Part shown: positions 1 through 7,473 of the stretch, one piece after another
Layout of the letters: every line of letters begins with the position of its first letter
How positions within the stretch are numbered: position 1 is the first letter of the stretch
NCBI RefSeq assembly: GCF_001612825.1
Contig: NZ_BDBE01000045.1
Coordinates: forward strand, 1 to 48,591
Direction of reading: 5' to 3'
DNA length: 48,591 nucleotides
DNA from: Nocardia caishijiensis NBRC 108228
GTDB lineage: Bacteria; Actinomycetota; Actinomycetes; Mycobacteriales; Mycobacteriaceae
Notes under the pieces: model-generated
Seen by the model: the letters and a program-made list of their open reading frames with translations, nothing else
Database searches by the model: none
What the model was told of the DNA's origin: nothing
Translations under genes and position numbers: made by a program

Positions 1-3
1 AAA

Positions 4-441
4 TTACTGCTCGGCGATCACGGTGAGCGCGGCGAACAGATCGTTGTACCGTCGCGCTCCGAGACGGGCCTTCAATTCCTCTTCGGCCAGCAGTTCTTCC
101 CGCCGGATCCTGGCCACGAGCTTGGCGCCGAGGCTGCTCAGCCCGATGAGAATCCGCCGCCGGTCGTCGGTGGCCGCGACGCGGAAGATCAGTCCGCGTT
201 CGGCGAGATTGTCGGCGTGCCTGGTGGCCGAGGACGGGGCCAGGCGCGCCTGCGACGCCAGCTCCGACATGGTCACGCCGTGCTCGGTGGACAGCTGGGT
301 GAGGATCGCCCAGTGGTCGTCGGTGAGATTGTCGGCCGACAGCGCCGCGTCTAATCGGCGCACCCAATTACGCTCCGCCGAGCGCAGCGCGCCGTGCAGC
401 GTGGAACCGCCACTTATGATGGACACCGATCGCATTCCCAC
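4..441 (-). CDS. MarR-family transcriptional regulator
   Basis: A 145-residue winged-helix regulator of normal MarR length. The N-terminal helices that form the dimer interface precede a wHTH at about residues 50-105 (GVTMSELASQARLAPSSATR), then a wing rich in basic and acidic residues (ATDDRRR) and a C-terminal helix. The listed start is GTG at 441; an in-frame ATG at 435 preceded by AGGTGGGA is an equally good start. It is divergent from the periplasmic-binding-protein-like gene at 496 with only about 54 bp between the starts, so MarR probably controls that gene and itself from this gap. MarR proteins usually respond to small phenolic or lipophilic ligands; the ligand cannot be read from sequence. 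Confidence 0.85.
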   Translation of the reverse strand: MGMRSVSIISGGSTLHGALRSAERNWVRRLDAALSADNLTDDHWAILTQLSTEHGVTMSELASQARLAPSSATRHADNLAERGLIFRVAATDDRRRILIGLSSLGAKLVARIRREELLAEEELKARLGARRYNDLFAALTVIAEQ

Positions 442-495
442 CTGCCGAGAAATTCATTCGAACAATGCTGCTCGAGCTAGGCGATAGAGTACAGA

Positions 496-1560
496 ATGCC
501 CACCTTCGACGAGAGCCGGGATGAGACGATCGAGATCCTCTCGATCGTGCCTACCCAGGGCCCGGGTGGCATCATCGCCCCGTCGTGTACTGCGGCGATA
601 TCCCTGGCGGTAGACGAAATCAACAGCGGCACAGGAATTCTCGGCCGCGAGATCCGGCTCACGACCATCGACGGCGGCCGCCCGCCCGGCGTGGTCGCCA
701 CCGAAGTCGAGGCTCTGCTCGCCACCGGAATGGTCGGTGCGATCACCGGTTGGCACACCTCGGCGGTGCGGCGGGCGGTCGCCACCGCCGTCGGCGGCCG
801 GGTGCCGTACCTGTACGCCACCGATCACGAGGGTCTGCCCGACGAACGCGCGGGGGTGCTGATGGTCGGCGAACATCCCGATCACCAGACCGTGCCCGCC
901 GCCGCGTGGATGCGCCGTGAACTCGGGGTGCGGCGGTGGGCGGTGATCGGCAACGACTACGTGTGGCCGCGCCACACCGCGCACGCGCTGCGCCGGGCCC
1001 TGCCGACGCCCGCCGACATCGTGCTGGAACGGTATGTGCCGATGGGCACCACGGATTTCGCGAGCTTCCTGGGCGAACCGGCCCTGCTGTTCGCCGATGC
1101 CGTCCTGATCCTGATGGTCGGCGCCGACACCGCCCGCTTCAACAAGCAGTTCACCGCCGTGGGTCTGGCCGACTTCCTGCCCCGGCTCAGCCCGGCGGTG
1201 GACGAGAACGTGCTGCTCAGCGCGGGCCCCGGAGCCAACAAGAACCTGTATGTCGCCTCGAGCTTCTTCCTCGACGAGAACGACGGTCGTCGCGCCCGCT
1301 ACCGCCACCACCAGGGCAAATTCGCGCCGGTGCTCACCACGTTCGGCAACTCCACCTACGAGGCGGTGCATCTGCTACGCGGCGTGGCCGACACCGTCGG
1401 CACGCTCGATGTGCCGACCGTGCGGGCGCGGCTGGCCGAAGGTCTCGCCGTGGACGGACCGGTCACCCGGCGCGGTTTCCTCGGCAATCAGGCCGTCGGT
1501 CCCACGCACCTGGCGCGGGCCGACGGGGTCGACTTCGACATCATCGACCGGTTGGATTGA
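496..1560 (+). CDS. Leaderless periplasmic-binding-protein-like (AmiC/UrtA type) ligand-binding protein
   Basis: A 354-residue protein of the type 1 periplasmic-binding fold, in the branch containing the amide sensor AmiC and urea/short-chain amide ABC-transporter binding proteins. The N-terminal segment (EILSIVPTQGPGGIIAPSCTAAISLAVDEINSG) matches the family pattern of first strand, ligand loop and helix. Tyr-containing segments follow (YLYATDHEG, GNDYVWPRH), and the C-terminal part holds the FGNSTYEAVHLL helix. The protein starts directly at the binding fold, with no signal peptide or lipobox, and no permease or ATPase lies beside it. I infer a cytosolic ligand sensor rather than a transport component, perhaps working with the divergent MarR regulator. 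Start is ATG at 496, with only a weak ribosome site. It ends one base from the convergent purQ. Confidence 0.7.
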   Translation: MPTFDESRDETIEILSIVPTQGPGGIIAPSCTAAISLAVDEINSGTGILGREIRLTTIDGGRPPGVVATEVEALLATGMVGAITGWHTSAVRRAVATAVGGRVPYLYATDHEGLPDERAGVLMVGEHPDHQTVPAAAWMRRELGVRRWAVIGNDYVWPRHTAHALRRALPTPADIVLERYVPMGTTDFASFLGEPALLFADAVLILMVGADTARFNKQFTAVGLADFLPRLSPAVDENVLLSAGPGANKNLYVASSFFLDENDGRRARYRHHQGKFAPVLTTFGNSTYEAVHLLRGVADTVGTLDVPTVRARLAEGLAVDGPVTRRGFLGNQAVGPTHLARADGVDFDIIDRLD

Positions 1561-1561
1561 G

Positions 1562-2239
1562 TCAGGCGTTGACGAAGCTGTCGATCACGGAGAAGAACAT
1601 CCCGAGACCGTCGTCGCTCGGCCCGGTCAGCGCCTCGGTGGCGTGCTCGGGGTGCGGCATCAGGCCGACGACCCGACCGTTCGCCGAGGAGATGCCCGCG
1701 ATGCCGCGCTGCGAACCGTTCGGGTTGGCACCGGCGTAGCGGAACACCACGCGGCCCTCGCCCTCGAGCTCGTCGAGCACCTGCGCCGACGCCTGGTAGC
1801 GGCCCTCACCGGACTTCAGTGGGATGAGGATCTGCGCACCCGGCTCGTAGCGCGAGGTCCAGGCGGTGTTCGTCGCCTCGACCGTCAGCCACTCGTCCCG
1901 GCAGATGAAGTGCAGGCCCTCGTTGCGGGTGAGCGCACCGGGCAGCAGCCCGGCCTCGCACAGCACCTGGAAACCGTTGCAGATGCCGAGCACCGGCAGG
2001 CCCTGACCGGCGGCGCGAACCACTTCACCCATCACCGGCGCGAACCGGGCGATGGCACCGCAGCGCAGGTAGTCGCCGTAGGAGAAGCCGCCGGGCACGA
2101 TCACAGCGTCGACATCCTTGATGTCGGCGTCGGCGTGCCACAGGCTCACCGCGTCGGCACCGGCCAGGCGCACCGCGCGGGCCGCGTCGACATCGTCGAG
2201 CGTGCCCGGGAAGGTGATGACCCCGATGCGAGCACTCAT
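1562..2239 (-). CDS. purQ: Phosphoribosylformylglycinamidine synthase subunit PurQ
   Basis: The glutaminase subunit of the three-part FGAM synthase (PurLQS), which converts FGAR to FGAM in de novo purine synthesis. The 225-residue protein is a class I glutamine amidotransferase: the nucleophile Cys87 lies in LGICNGFQ, and His196 and Glu198 in MPHPEH complete the triad. The start MSARIGVITFPG is ATG at 2239; its first bases overlap the purS stop as ATGA, which shows translational coupling. A longer in-frame reading exists upstream but would overlap all of purS. purL is not in the window. The stop lies one base from the convergent ligand-binding gene. Confidence 0.97.
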   Translation of the reverse strand: MSARIGVITFPGTLDDVDAARAVRLAGADAVSLWHADADIKDVDAVIVPGGFSYGDYLRCGAIARFAPVMGEVVRAAGQGLPVLGICNGFQVLCEAGLLPGALTRNEGLHFICRDEWLTVEATNTAWTSRYEPGAQILIPLKSGEGRYQASAQVLDELEGEGRVVFRYAGANPNGSQRGIAGISSANGRVVGLMPHPEHATEALTGPSDDGLGMFFSVIDSFVNA

Positions 2240-2472
2240 GAGACCCGGACGACCTTCCAGTCCTCGATCACCGTATTGGCCAGCAGCGCCTCGGCGATCT
2301 GCTCGAGCTGGGCGTCGGAGACGCTGTCGTCCACCTCGAGCTCGAATCGCTTGCCCTGCCGCACATCCGAGATACCGGCGAATCCCAGACGGGGGAGCGC
2401 GCCGACCACGGCCTGCCCCTGGGGGTCCAGAATCTCGGCCTTCGGCATGACCTCGACCACGACTCGTGCCAC
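2236..2472 (-). CDS. purS: Phosphoribosylformylglycinamidine synthase subunit PurS
   Basis: A 78-residue PurS, the small subunit that bridges PurL and PurQ and helps ammonia transfer in FGAM synthesis. It matches the family in length and in the pattern VVVEVMPKAEILDPQGQAV, then GF.GISDVRQGKRFELEVD, then IAEALLANTVIEDWKV. It is the first gene of a purS-purQ transcription unit, with a 4-bp ATGA overlap to purQ. Its promoter must lie in the 175-bp region shared with the divergent hydrolase at 2648. Confidence 0.97.
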   Translation of the reverse strand: MARVVVEVMPKAEILDPQGQAVVGALPRLGFAGISDVRQGKRFELEVDDSVSDAQLEQIAEALLANTVIEDWKVVRVS

Positions 2473-2647
2473 GCAATGCTCCTCATGTGGTGTGGGGGTT
2501 ACAGCAGAAATCCTAGTTGACCCGGCCGTCGTGCCAGCCCTCCGGGGTCTGTGGCGCTGTGCTCGATGAGGCCGACCCCCGAGGCCCCTGCGTGGACACG
2601 CTGCGCTACCTCCTCCGGCTCCACCGGGATCGGCCTAGCATCGGGGC

Positions 2648-3292
2648 ATGCGTATCGCCCACTTCGGCCATTCCTGCGTCCTCGTGGAACTGCACGGCGC
2701 GAAAGTGCTGTTCGATCCCGGCACCTTCGCGCACGGTTTCGAGGGCATCACCGGTCTGGACGCGATCGCGGTGACCCACCAGCACCCCGACCACATCGAC
2801 CCCAACCGGATCGCCGATCTGATCGACGCCAATCCGGGTGCCCGGCTGCTGTCGGACCCGCAGACCGCCCAGCAGCGCAGCGAGGGGTGGGAGCCGGTGT
2901 CGGCCGGTCAGGTGCTCGACATCGGTGACCTGCAGATCACCGGTGGCGGCGGCCGTCACGCGGTGATCCACCCCGAGCTCCCCGTGATCGACAACACCGT
3001 CTTCCAGCTCGGCACCGCCGCCGATCCCGCCCAGCTCGTGCACCCGGGCGACTCGCTGTGGGTGCCGCCGGTCCCGGTCGGCGTGCTGGCCATCCCGGCC
3101 GTCGCCCCCTGGATGCGGATCTGGGACACGGTCGACTACCTGCGCGCGGTCAACCCACGCACCGCGGTGCCCATCCACTACGGCATCATCGACCAGGCCG
3201 CCTACGGCATCTACTTCGGCCGCCTCGCCGAGATGGCCCCGGCGGGCACCGAGTTCCGGGTGATCGAACCCGAGGACCAGGGGCAGTTCTAG
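2648..3292 (+). CDS. Metallo-beta-lactamase-fold hydrolase (UPF0173-like)
   Basis: A 214-residue single-domain MBL-fold protein. The first strand (MRIAHFGHSCVLVE) and the metal motif H44-Q-H46-P-D48-H49 are clear. Later metal ligands are plausible at GGRHAVIH and at PIHYGI near the C terminus. This compact form resembles the UPF0173 / UlaG-like group; substrates of such proteins are mostly unknown, so I give no specific reaction. The start at 2648 is ATG following GGGGC. Its TAG stop overlaps the TAG stop of the convergent M20 peptidase through a shared CTAG (3289-3292). Confidence 0.85.
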   Translation: MRIAHFGHSCVLVELHGAKVLFDPGTFAHGFEGITGLDAIAVTHQHPDHIDPNRIADLIDANPGARLLSDPQTAQQRSEGWEPVSAGQVLDIGDLQITGGGGRHAVIHPELPVIDNTVFQLGTAADPAQLVHPGDSLWVPPVPVGVLAIPAVAPWMRIWDTVDYLRAVNPRTAVPIHYGIIDQAAYGIYFGRLAEMAPAGTEFRVIEPEDQGQF

Positions 3293-4641
3293 CGCGCGTA
3301 GGTGCTCAGGAACAACGCCTCGGCCAGCGCCATGTGTTCGATCTCGCTCGGGTCGACGCTCTCGTTCGGCGCGTGGATGAGGCACTTGGGTTCCTCGACC
3401 CCGATCAGCATGATCTCGGCCTTCGGATAGGTGTCGGCGAAGACATTGCACAGCGGGATCGAACCGCCCTGCCCTTCGGTGGTGGTCGGGCGCCCGTACG
3501 CGGTCTCCATGGCCTCGGACAGGGCGTCGCGGGCGGGTCCGTGTTCGGCGGCGACGAACGGTTCGCCCAGACCCTCCAGTTCGATGTCGAGGTTGGCGTT
3601 GCACGGGGTGTGTGCCCGCAGGTGCTTGTCCAGCAGGTCGTAGGCCTGTCGGGGGTCCGTGCCGGGTGGGATGCGCAGGTTGAGCCGGGCTCTGGCGCTC
3701 GGTTGGATCGCCGCCGACGAGCCGACCACCGCCGGCACGTCCATGCCGAGCACGGTCAGCGCGGGGCGGGCCCACAGCATGTCGGCGACGGTGCCGCCAC
3801 CGACCAGGTCGACCCCGTCGAGCACACCCGCGTCGGCCCGAAAGTCCTTGGGCGGGTACTGCACCCCGGTCCACTGCTGGTCAGTGGTGAGTCCATCGAT
3901 GGTGGTGTTGCCGTGCTCGTCACGCAGTGTCGACAGCAGCTGGATCATCGCCGCGAGCGCATCGGGCGCGGGCCCGCCGAACATGCCCGAGTGCACGGGA
4001 CCGTCGAGCGTTTTCACGGTGACCACGACATTCACCAACCCGCGCAGCGTCTGGGTGAAGGTCGGCAGGCCGACGGCGAAGTTCCCGCAGTCGGCGACCA
4101 GGATGGCATCCGCGGCGAGCAACTCGGGGTTGGCGACGACGAACTTCTCCAGCCCGCCCGTGCCCTGCTCCTCCGAGCCCTCCGACACCACTTTGATGCC
4201 TACCGGGAAGTCCGGGCCGATCGCCCGCAGCGCCGTGAGGTGGGTGACGATATTGCCCTTGCAGTCGGCGGCCCCGCGCCCGTACCAGCGACCGTCCTTG
4301 TCGGTGAGGGTCCAGACCGGGGTTTCCCACGCGTCGTCGTCGAGCGGCGGTTGTACGTCGTAGTGGCAGTACAGCAGCACGGTCGGACTGCCGGGCGGAC
4401 CGGGCTTGTGACCGATCACCGCCTGACTGCCGTCGGGCGTCTCGTGCAAGCCGACCGTCAACCCGACCGCGGTGAAGGCGTCGGCGACCCACTGCGCGGT
4501 CTGCGCGCATCCCGCCGGTGGGAACTGGCGCGGGTCGGCCACCGATTTGAACGAAACCAGTTGGGCGAGGTCCTTTTTAGCCTCGCCCATCAGCGCGGAG
4601 ACCTTTGCGCGCAGTGCGTCGACATCGGGAGCGTCGGTCAT
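3289..4641 (-). CDS. M20-family dipeptidase / metallopeptidase
   Basis: A 450-residue M20 zinc peptidase of the carnosinase-like dipeptidase group. The metal-binding series is visible in order: LYCHYDVQP (His, Asp), GRGAADCKGNI (bridging Asp), SEGSEEQGTGGLE (catalytic Glu pair) and VADCGNF (Asp), with the C-terminal His in LIHAPNESVD. A dimerisation lid domain occupies about residues 200-320. The start MTDAPDVDALRAKV is ATG at 4641; the same frame stays open further upstream but runs through the neighbouring gene. It lies 8 bp downstream of the small membrane-protein gene and in line with the APC permease, which suggests uptake and intracellular cleavage of a dipeptide or acylated amino acid. 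Confidence 0.9.
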   Translation of the reverse strand: MTDAPDVDALRAKVSALMGEAKKDLAQLVSFKSVADPRQFPPAGCAQTAQWVADAFTAVGLTVGLHETPDGSQAVIGHKPGPPGSPTVLLYCHYDVQPPLDDDAWETPVWTLTDKDGRWYGRGAADCKGNIVTHLTALRAIGPDFPVGIKVVSEGSEEQGTGGLEKFVVANPELLAADAILVADCGNFAVGLPTFTQTLRGLVNVVVTVKTLDGPVHSGMFGGPAPDALAAMIQLLSTLRDEHGNTTIDGLTTDQQWTGVQYPPKDFRADAGVLDGVDLVGGGTVADMLWARPALTVLGMDVPAVVGSSAAIQPSARARLNLRIPPGTDPRQAYDLLDKHLRAHTPCNANLDIELEGLGEPFVAAEHGPARDALSEAMETAYGRPTTTEGQGGSIPLCNVFADTYPKAEIMLIGVEEPKCLIHAPNESVDPSEIEHMALAEALFLSTYAR

Positions 4642-4649
4642 AGGTCGCC

Positions 4650-5087
4650 TCACTTCGTCGTGTCGTCGAGATTCAGGGAGTCGAGATGCGCACGGTAGTC
4701 GGCCAGGTGCTCCGGGCAGTACACGGCGATGGCCTGGCCGACCGCCTCGGCGGCTTCCCGCGAGCCGATCACCGGACGCTGCCCCGGTCCGGCGGCGCCA
4801 TTGGTGAGCGCGGCCTGGTACTTCGCCTTGATGTGGGCGGCGTCGGGGTCCTGACACACCGAACCGCCGTTGTCGCCGAGCGCCGAGGCGATGACATCCG
4901 GCTCGGGCGCGGGCAGACCCGCGGCGAGCAGATTGCTGTGCAGCTGTTCGGCTTTCGCGTTCGCCTCGTTGTTCTGATGGATCTCGTCGAAGGTGAGCAC
5001 GGCGATCACCGCGAAGACGACGAGCAGAACGGCGGCGGTGATATAGATCCAGCGCGCGGGGTGACCGTGGTCTACGGCGGTACTCAT
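4650..5087 (-). CDS. Small single-pass membrane protein, function unknown
   Basis: A 145-residue protein with a short cytoplasmic N terminus, one membrane helix at about residues 15-35 (WIYITAAVLLVVFAVIAVLTF) and an extracytoplasmic helical part rich in Ala and Asp, with two Cys residues (SVCQDP and VYCPEH) that could form a disulphide. ATG at 5087 overlaps the permease TGA by one base (TGATG); GTG at 5090 is an alternative start. I do not recognise a family. Its place between an APC permease and an M20 peptidase, with coupling to the permease, suggests an accessory protein of that transport unit. Confidence 0.75.
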   Translation of the reverse strand: MSTAVDHGHPARWIYITAAVLLVVFAVIAVLTFDEIHQNNEANAKAEQLHSNLLAAGLPAPEPDVIASALGDNGGSVCQDPDAAHIKAKYQAALTNGAAGPGQRPVIGSREAAEAVGQAIAVYCPEHLADYRAHLDSLNLDDTTK

Positions 5088-6508
5088 CACTCGGCCTCCT
5101 GCGGAACGGCGATTTTCCAGCTTTCCCGACGATTCCGATAGAACAGATACGGAATGAGCAACCCGACGATTCCCATCCCGCCGCCGACAATGGCGACATA
5201 CACCAGCGGGCTCCCGCTACCGAATTGCGAGGGCGGTACGAAACCGATGGCGAATGCCGCCACCGACGACACCGCACCGAGCAGGCACAGCGCGTACAAC
5301 GCCGGAGCCCGATAACCTCGGGGATGATCCGGATCGTCGCGGCGCAATTTCGCGGCCGCGGCGAACATCAACACATACATGATGAGATACACCTGCGTGG
5401 TGATCACCGACAGAATCCAGTACGCGCTCGACACATTGGGAATCAGTGCGTAGAGCAAGGCGATGGCCGTGGTGAACACGCCCTGCGCGACCAGCATGTT
5501 CTGCTGCACGCCGTGCTTGTTGAGCCGGGTGAGGATCGGCGGGAGATACCCCTCGCTGCGCCCGATCAGCAGCAGCCCCTTCGATGGTCCGGCCAGCCAG
5601 GTGAGCATCCCACCGAGCGCGGCCGCGACCAGCGCGATGCCGACGATCGGGGTGAGGAATCCGATGTGGAAATGGCTGAAGAAGCCGTCGAACGCCTGCA
5701 TAACGCCTGCGGTGAGACTCAGGCTCGCGGAGGGCACCACCCAGCTGATCGCCAGCGCGGGCAGGATGAAGATGACCAGCACCAGGCCCACCGCCAACGC
5801 CATGGCCTTGGGGAATTCCTTACCTGGGTCGCGCAGCGACGACACGTGCACCGCGTTCATCTCCATACCCGCGTACGACAGGAAGTTGTTGACGATCAAC
5901 ACCAGGCTCGCCAACCCGGTCCACGCGGGCAGCAGATGCGCCGAATCCATCGGCGCCGCCGAGGCATTGCCCTGCCCGAGAAAGACCAGCCCGAGCACCA
6001 CCAACAGCGTGCCGGGAATCAGCGTGCCGATGATCAACCCCATGCTGGACAAGCCCGCCACCGTCTTGGTGCCGCGCGAGGACACGTACACCCCGGCCCA
6101 ATAGATGGTGATGATGACGATCGCGACATACGGCCCGTTCGAGGCGAGCGACGGATGAATGATGTAGGCAAAAGTACTTGCCACATAAGCCAACAGGCTC
6201 GGATAGTAGAAAATCGTCATGGCGAACTGACACCACACCGCGAGAAATCCCAGCGGTTTGCTCAACCCGTCGCCCACCCATTTGTAGACCCCACCGTCCC
6301 AGCCCGAAGCCAATTCCGCCGCCACGAGCGATGTCGGCATGAGGAACAGAACGGCGGGAACGATGTAGAGGAAAACACAGGCCAGTCCGTAGACCGCCAT
6401 TGTCGGGGCGGAGCGCAGGCTGGCCACCGAACTCGTGGTCATCAGCGCCAATGTCACCCAGGACAGGTATTTCGTGGTGGTCGCGGCTTTCGTCGCGGTG
6501 CCCGTCAT
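5087..6508 (-). CDS. APC-superfamily amino acid permease (glutamate/GABA-antiporter-like)
   Basis: A 473-residue integral membrane transporter of the amino acid-polyamine-organocation superfamily, with about 12 hydrophobic segments. The first helix carries the broken-helix substrate region (LALMTTSSVASLRSAPTMAVYG). PTSLVAAELASGWDGGVYKWV matches the second helix and loop of the glutamate:GABA antiporter (GadC-like) group, and FLSYAGMEMNAVHV is the sixth-helix unwinding motif of that group. It heads an operon of permease, small membrane protein and M20 peptidase, with stop-start overlap to the second gene. Substrate is inferred to be an amino acid or its product from the peptidase; no direct determinant is visible. 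The promoter should lie in 6509-6708. Confidence 0.88.
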   Translation of the reverse strand: MTGTATKAATTTKYLSWVTLALMTTSSVASLRSAPTMAVYGLACVFLYIVPAVLFLMPTSLVAAELASGWDGGVYKWVGDGLSKPLGFLAVWCQFAMTIFYYPSLLAYVASTFAYIIHPSLASNGPYVAIVIITIYWAGVYVSSRGTKTVAGLSSMGLIIGTLIPGTLLVVLGLVFLGQGNASAAPMDSAHLLPAWTGLASLVLIVNNFLSYAGMEMNAVHVSSLRDPGKEFPKAMALAVGLVLVIFILPALAISWVVPSASLSLTAGVMQAFDGFFSHFHIGFLTPIVGIALVAAALGGMLTWLAGPSKGLLLIGRSEGYLPPILTRLNKHGVQQNMLVAQGVFTTAIALLYALIPNVSSAYWILSVITTQVYLIMYVLMFAAAAKLRRDDPDHPRGYRAPALYALCLLGAVSSVAAFAIGFVPPSQFGSGSPLVYVAIVGGGMGIVGLLIPYLFYRNRRESWKIAVPQEAE

Positions 6509-6708
6509 CAGCGCTGCCTCCTGCTGTGCTCACACAACTAGCGGAAACCCTCGAAGAACGCTCGAGGATCGTAACCGGATGGCAGCAGTTCGACGGCTTC
6601 GAAACGGGCACGATTACAGCGCGATTGTTTGGGCGGGCGAGACCGAGGGCAGCCGATAGGCCACCGCCGCGCGCGGGTGATCGCCGATTCGCGCGCGGCG
6701 GGGGCCGG

Positions 6709-7410
6709 TCAGGCGGCTCTGCTCGCCGGGAGCGGCTCCCAGCGATAAACGTTGCTGCGGGCACCGTGGTACAGCGCGAGGTCGACCGCGTCGAGCACGG
6801 CTTGGCGCGGACCCGACCGCTGCAACTGCGCACCCGAGATCGCCAGGCGAAGGACACCGCCGCGCCTGGCCGTACGGGCCGCGCCCATCACCAGCGCCCG
6901 GCACCACCACGGCTCGGCCCGAAAGCCCTCACCGATGCCGTACACCCGGGAACGCTGCGCGATATTGCTCTCCAGGTCGAGCATGGTGGTCAGACCGAGG
7001 GCGAGGCGGAAACCCACCTCGGGCAGCGCGGCGAGCGCACCGGCCGAGGCATCCCAGCGCGGGGCGGCGAACAGCCGGGTACGCAACTGCACCCGCTCCA
7101 TCACCCGATCGGCCGCCTTCAGCCGCAAGGTCGCTTCGTGCCGGGGCAAAGCGGCGAATTCGGCGCGCCGCGATTTGGTCGCGGCCTGGTCGTAGCCGTG
7201 CAGCACGATCGCGTCACCGGCCAGCCGCCGTCCGCGCAGCCAGGATTGCGTCGCCGGATCGTCGACCAGCCGGTACTTGCCCTTCAGCCGGGGTGCGACC
7301 AGCAGCGACAGCCGCACTCCACGCTGATCCATCAGCTCCGCGAACTCGATCGCGGCATCGCGCGTGGTATCCCGGATTCCCGAGACCGAAACGATCAGCT
7401 CGCCGTTCAT
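6709..7410 (-). CDS. DUF2334 / polysaccharide-deacetylase-fold protein
   Basis: A 233-residue protein resembling the DUF2334 family, which adopts the polysaccharide deacetylase (NodB-like) barrel. Visible family traits are the N-terminal strand LIVSVSGIRDTT in place of the usual Asp-rich motif, the LLVAPRLKG strand, the HGYDQ motif (the metal-binding His position of the fold) and the FAAPRWDAS motif. A catalytic Asp-Asp pair is not obvious, so activity is uncertain. A short gap separates it from ptrB, which is downstream on the same strand, so the two may be co-transcribed. From memory, mycobacteria also keep a DUF2334 gene near ptrB and purQ. Confidence 0.7.
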   Translation of the reverse strand: MNGELIVSVSGIRDTTRDAAIEFAELMDQRGVRLSLLVAPRLKGKYRLVDDPATQSWLRGRRLAGDAIVLHGYDQAATKSRRAEFAALPRHEATLRLKAADRVMERVQLRTRLFAAPRWDASAGALAALPEVGFRLALGLTTMLDLESNIAQRSRVYGIGEGFRAEPWWCRALVMGAARTARRGGVLRLAISGAQLQRSGPRQAVLDAVDLALYHGARSNVYRWEPLPASRAA

Positions 7411-7473
7411 GTGTCAACGATGGCAGCCTGAGATGACGACCGCGTGGTTGTGTGATGAACACCTGGCGAGCGT

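Noticed and set aside
3058..4698. A 546-codon plus-strand open frame
   Set aside because: Antisense to the clear M20 peptidase and low-complexity in composition.
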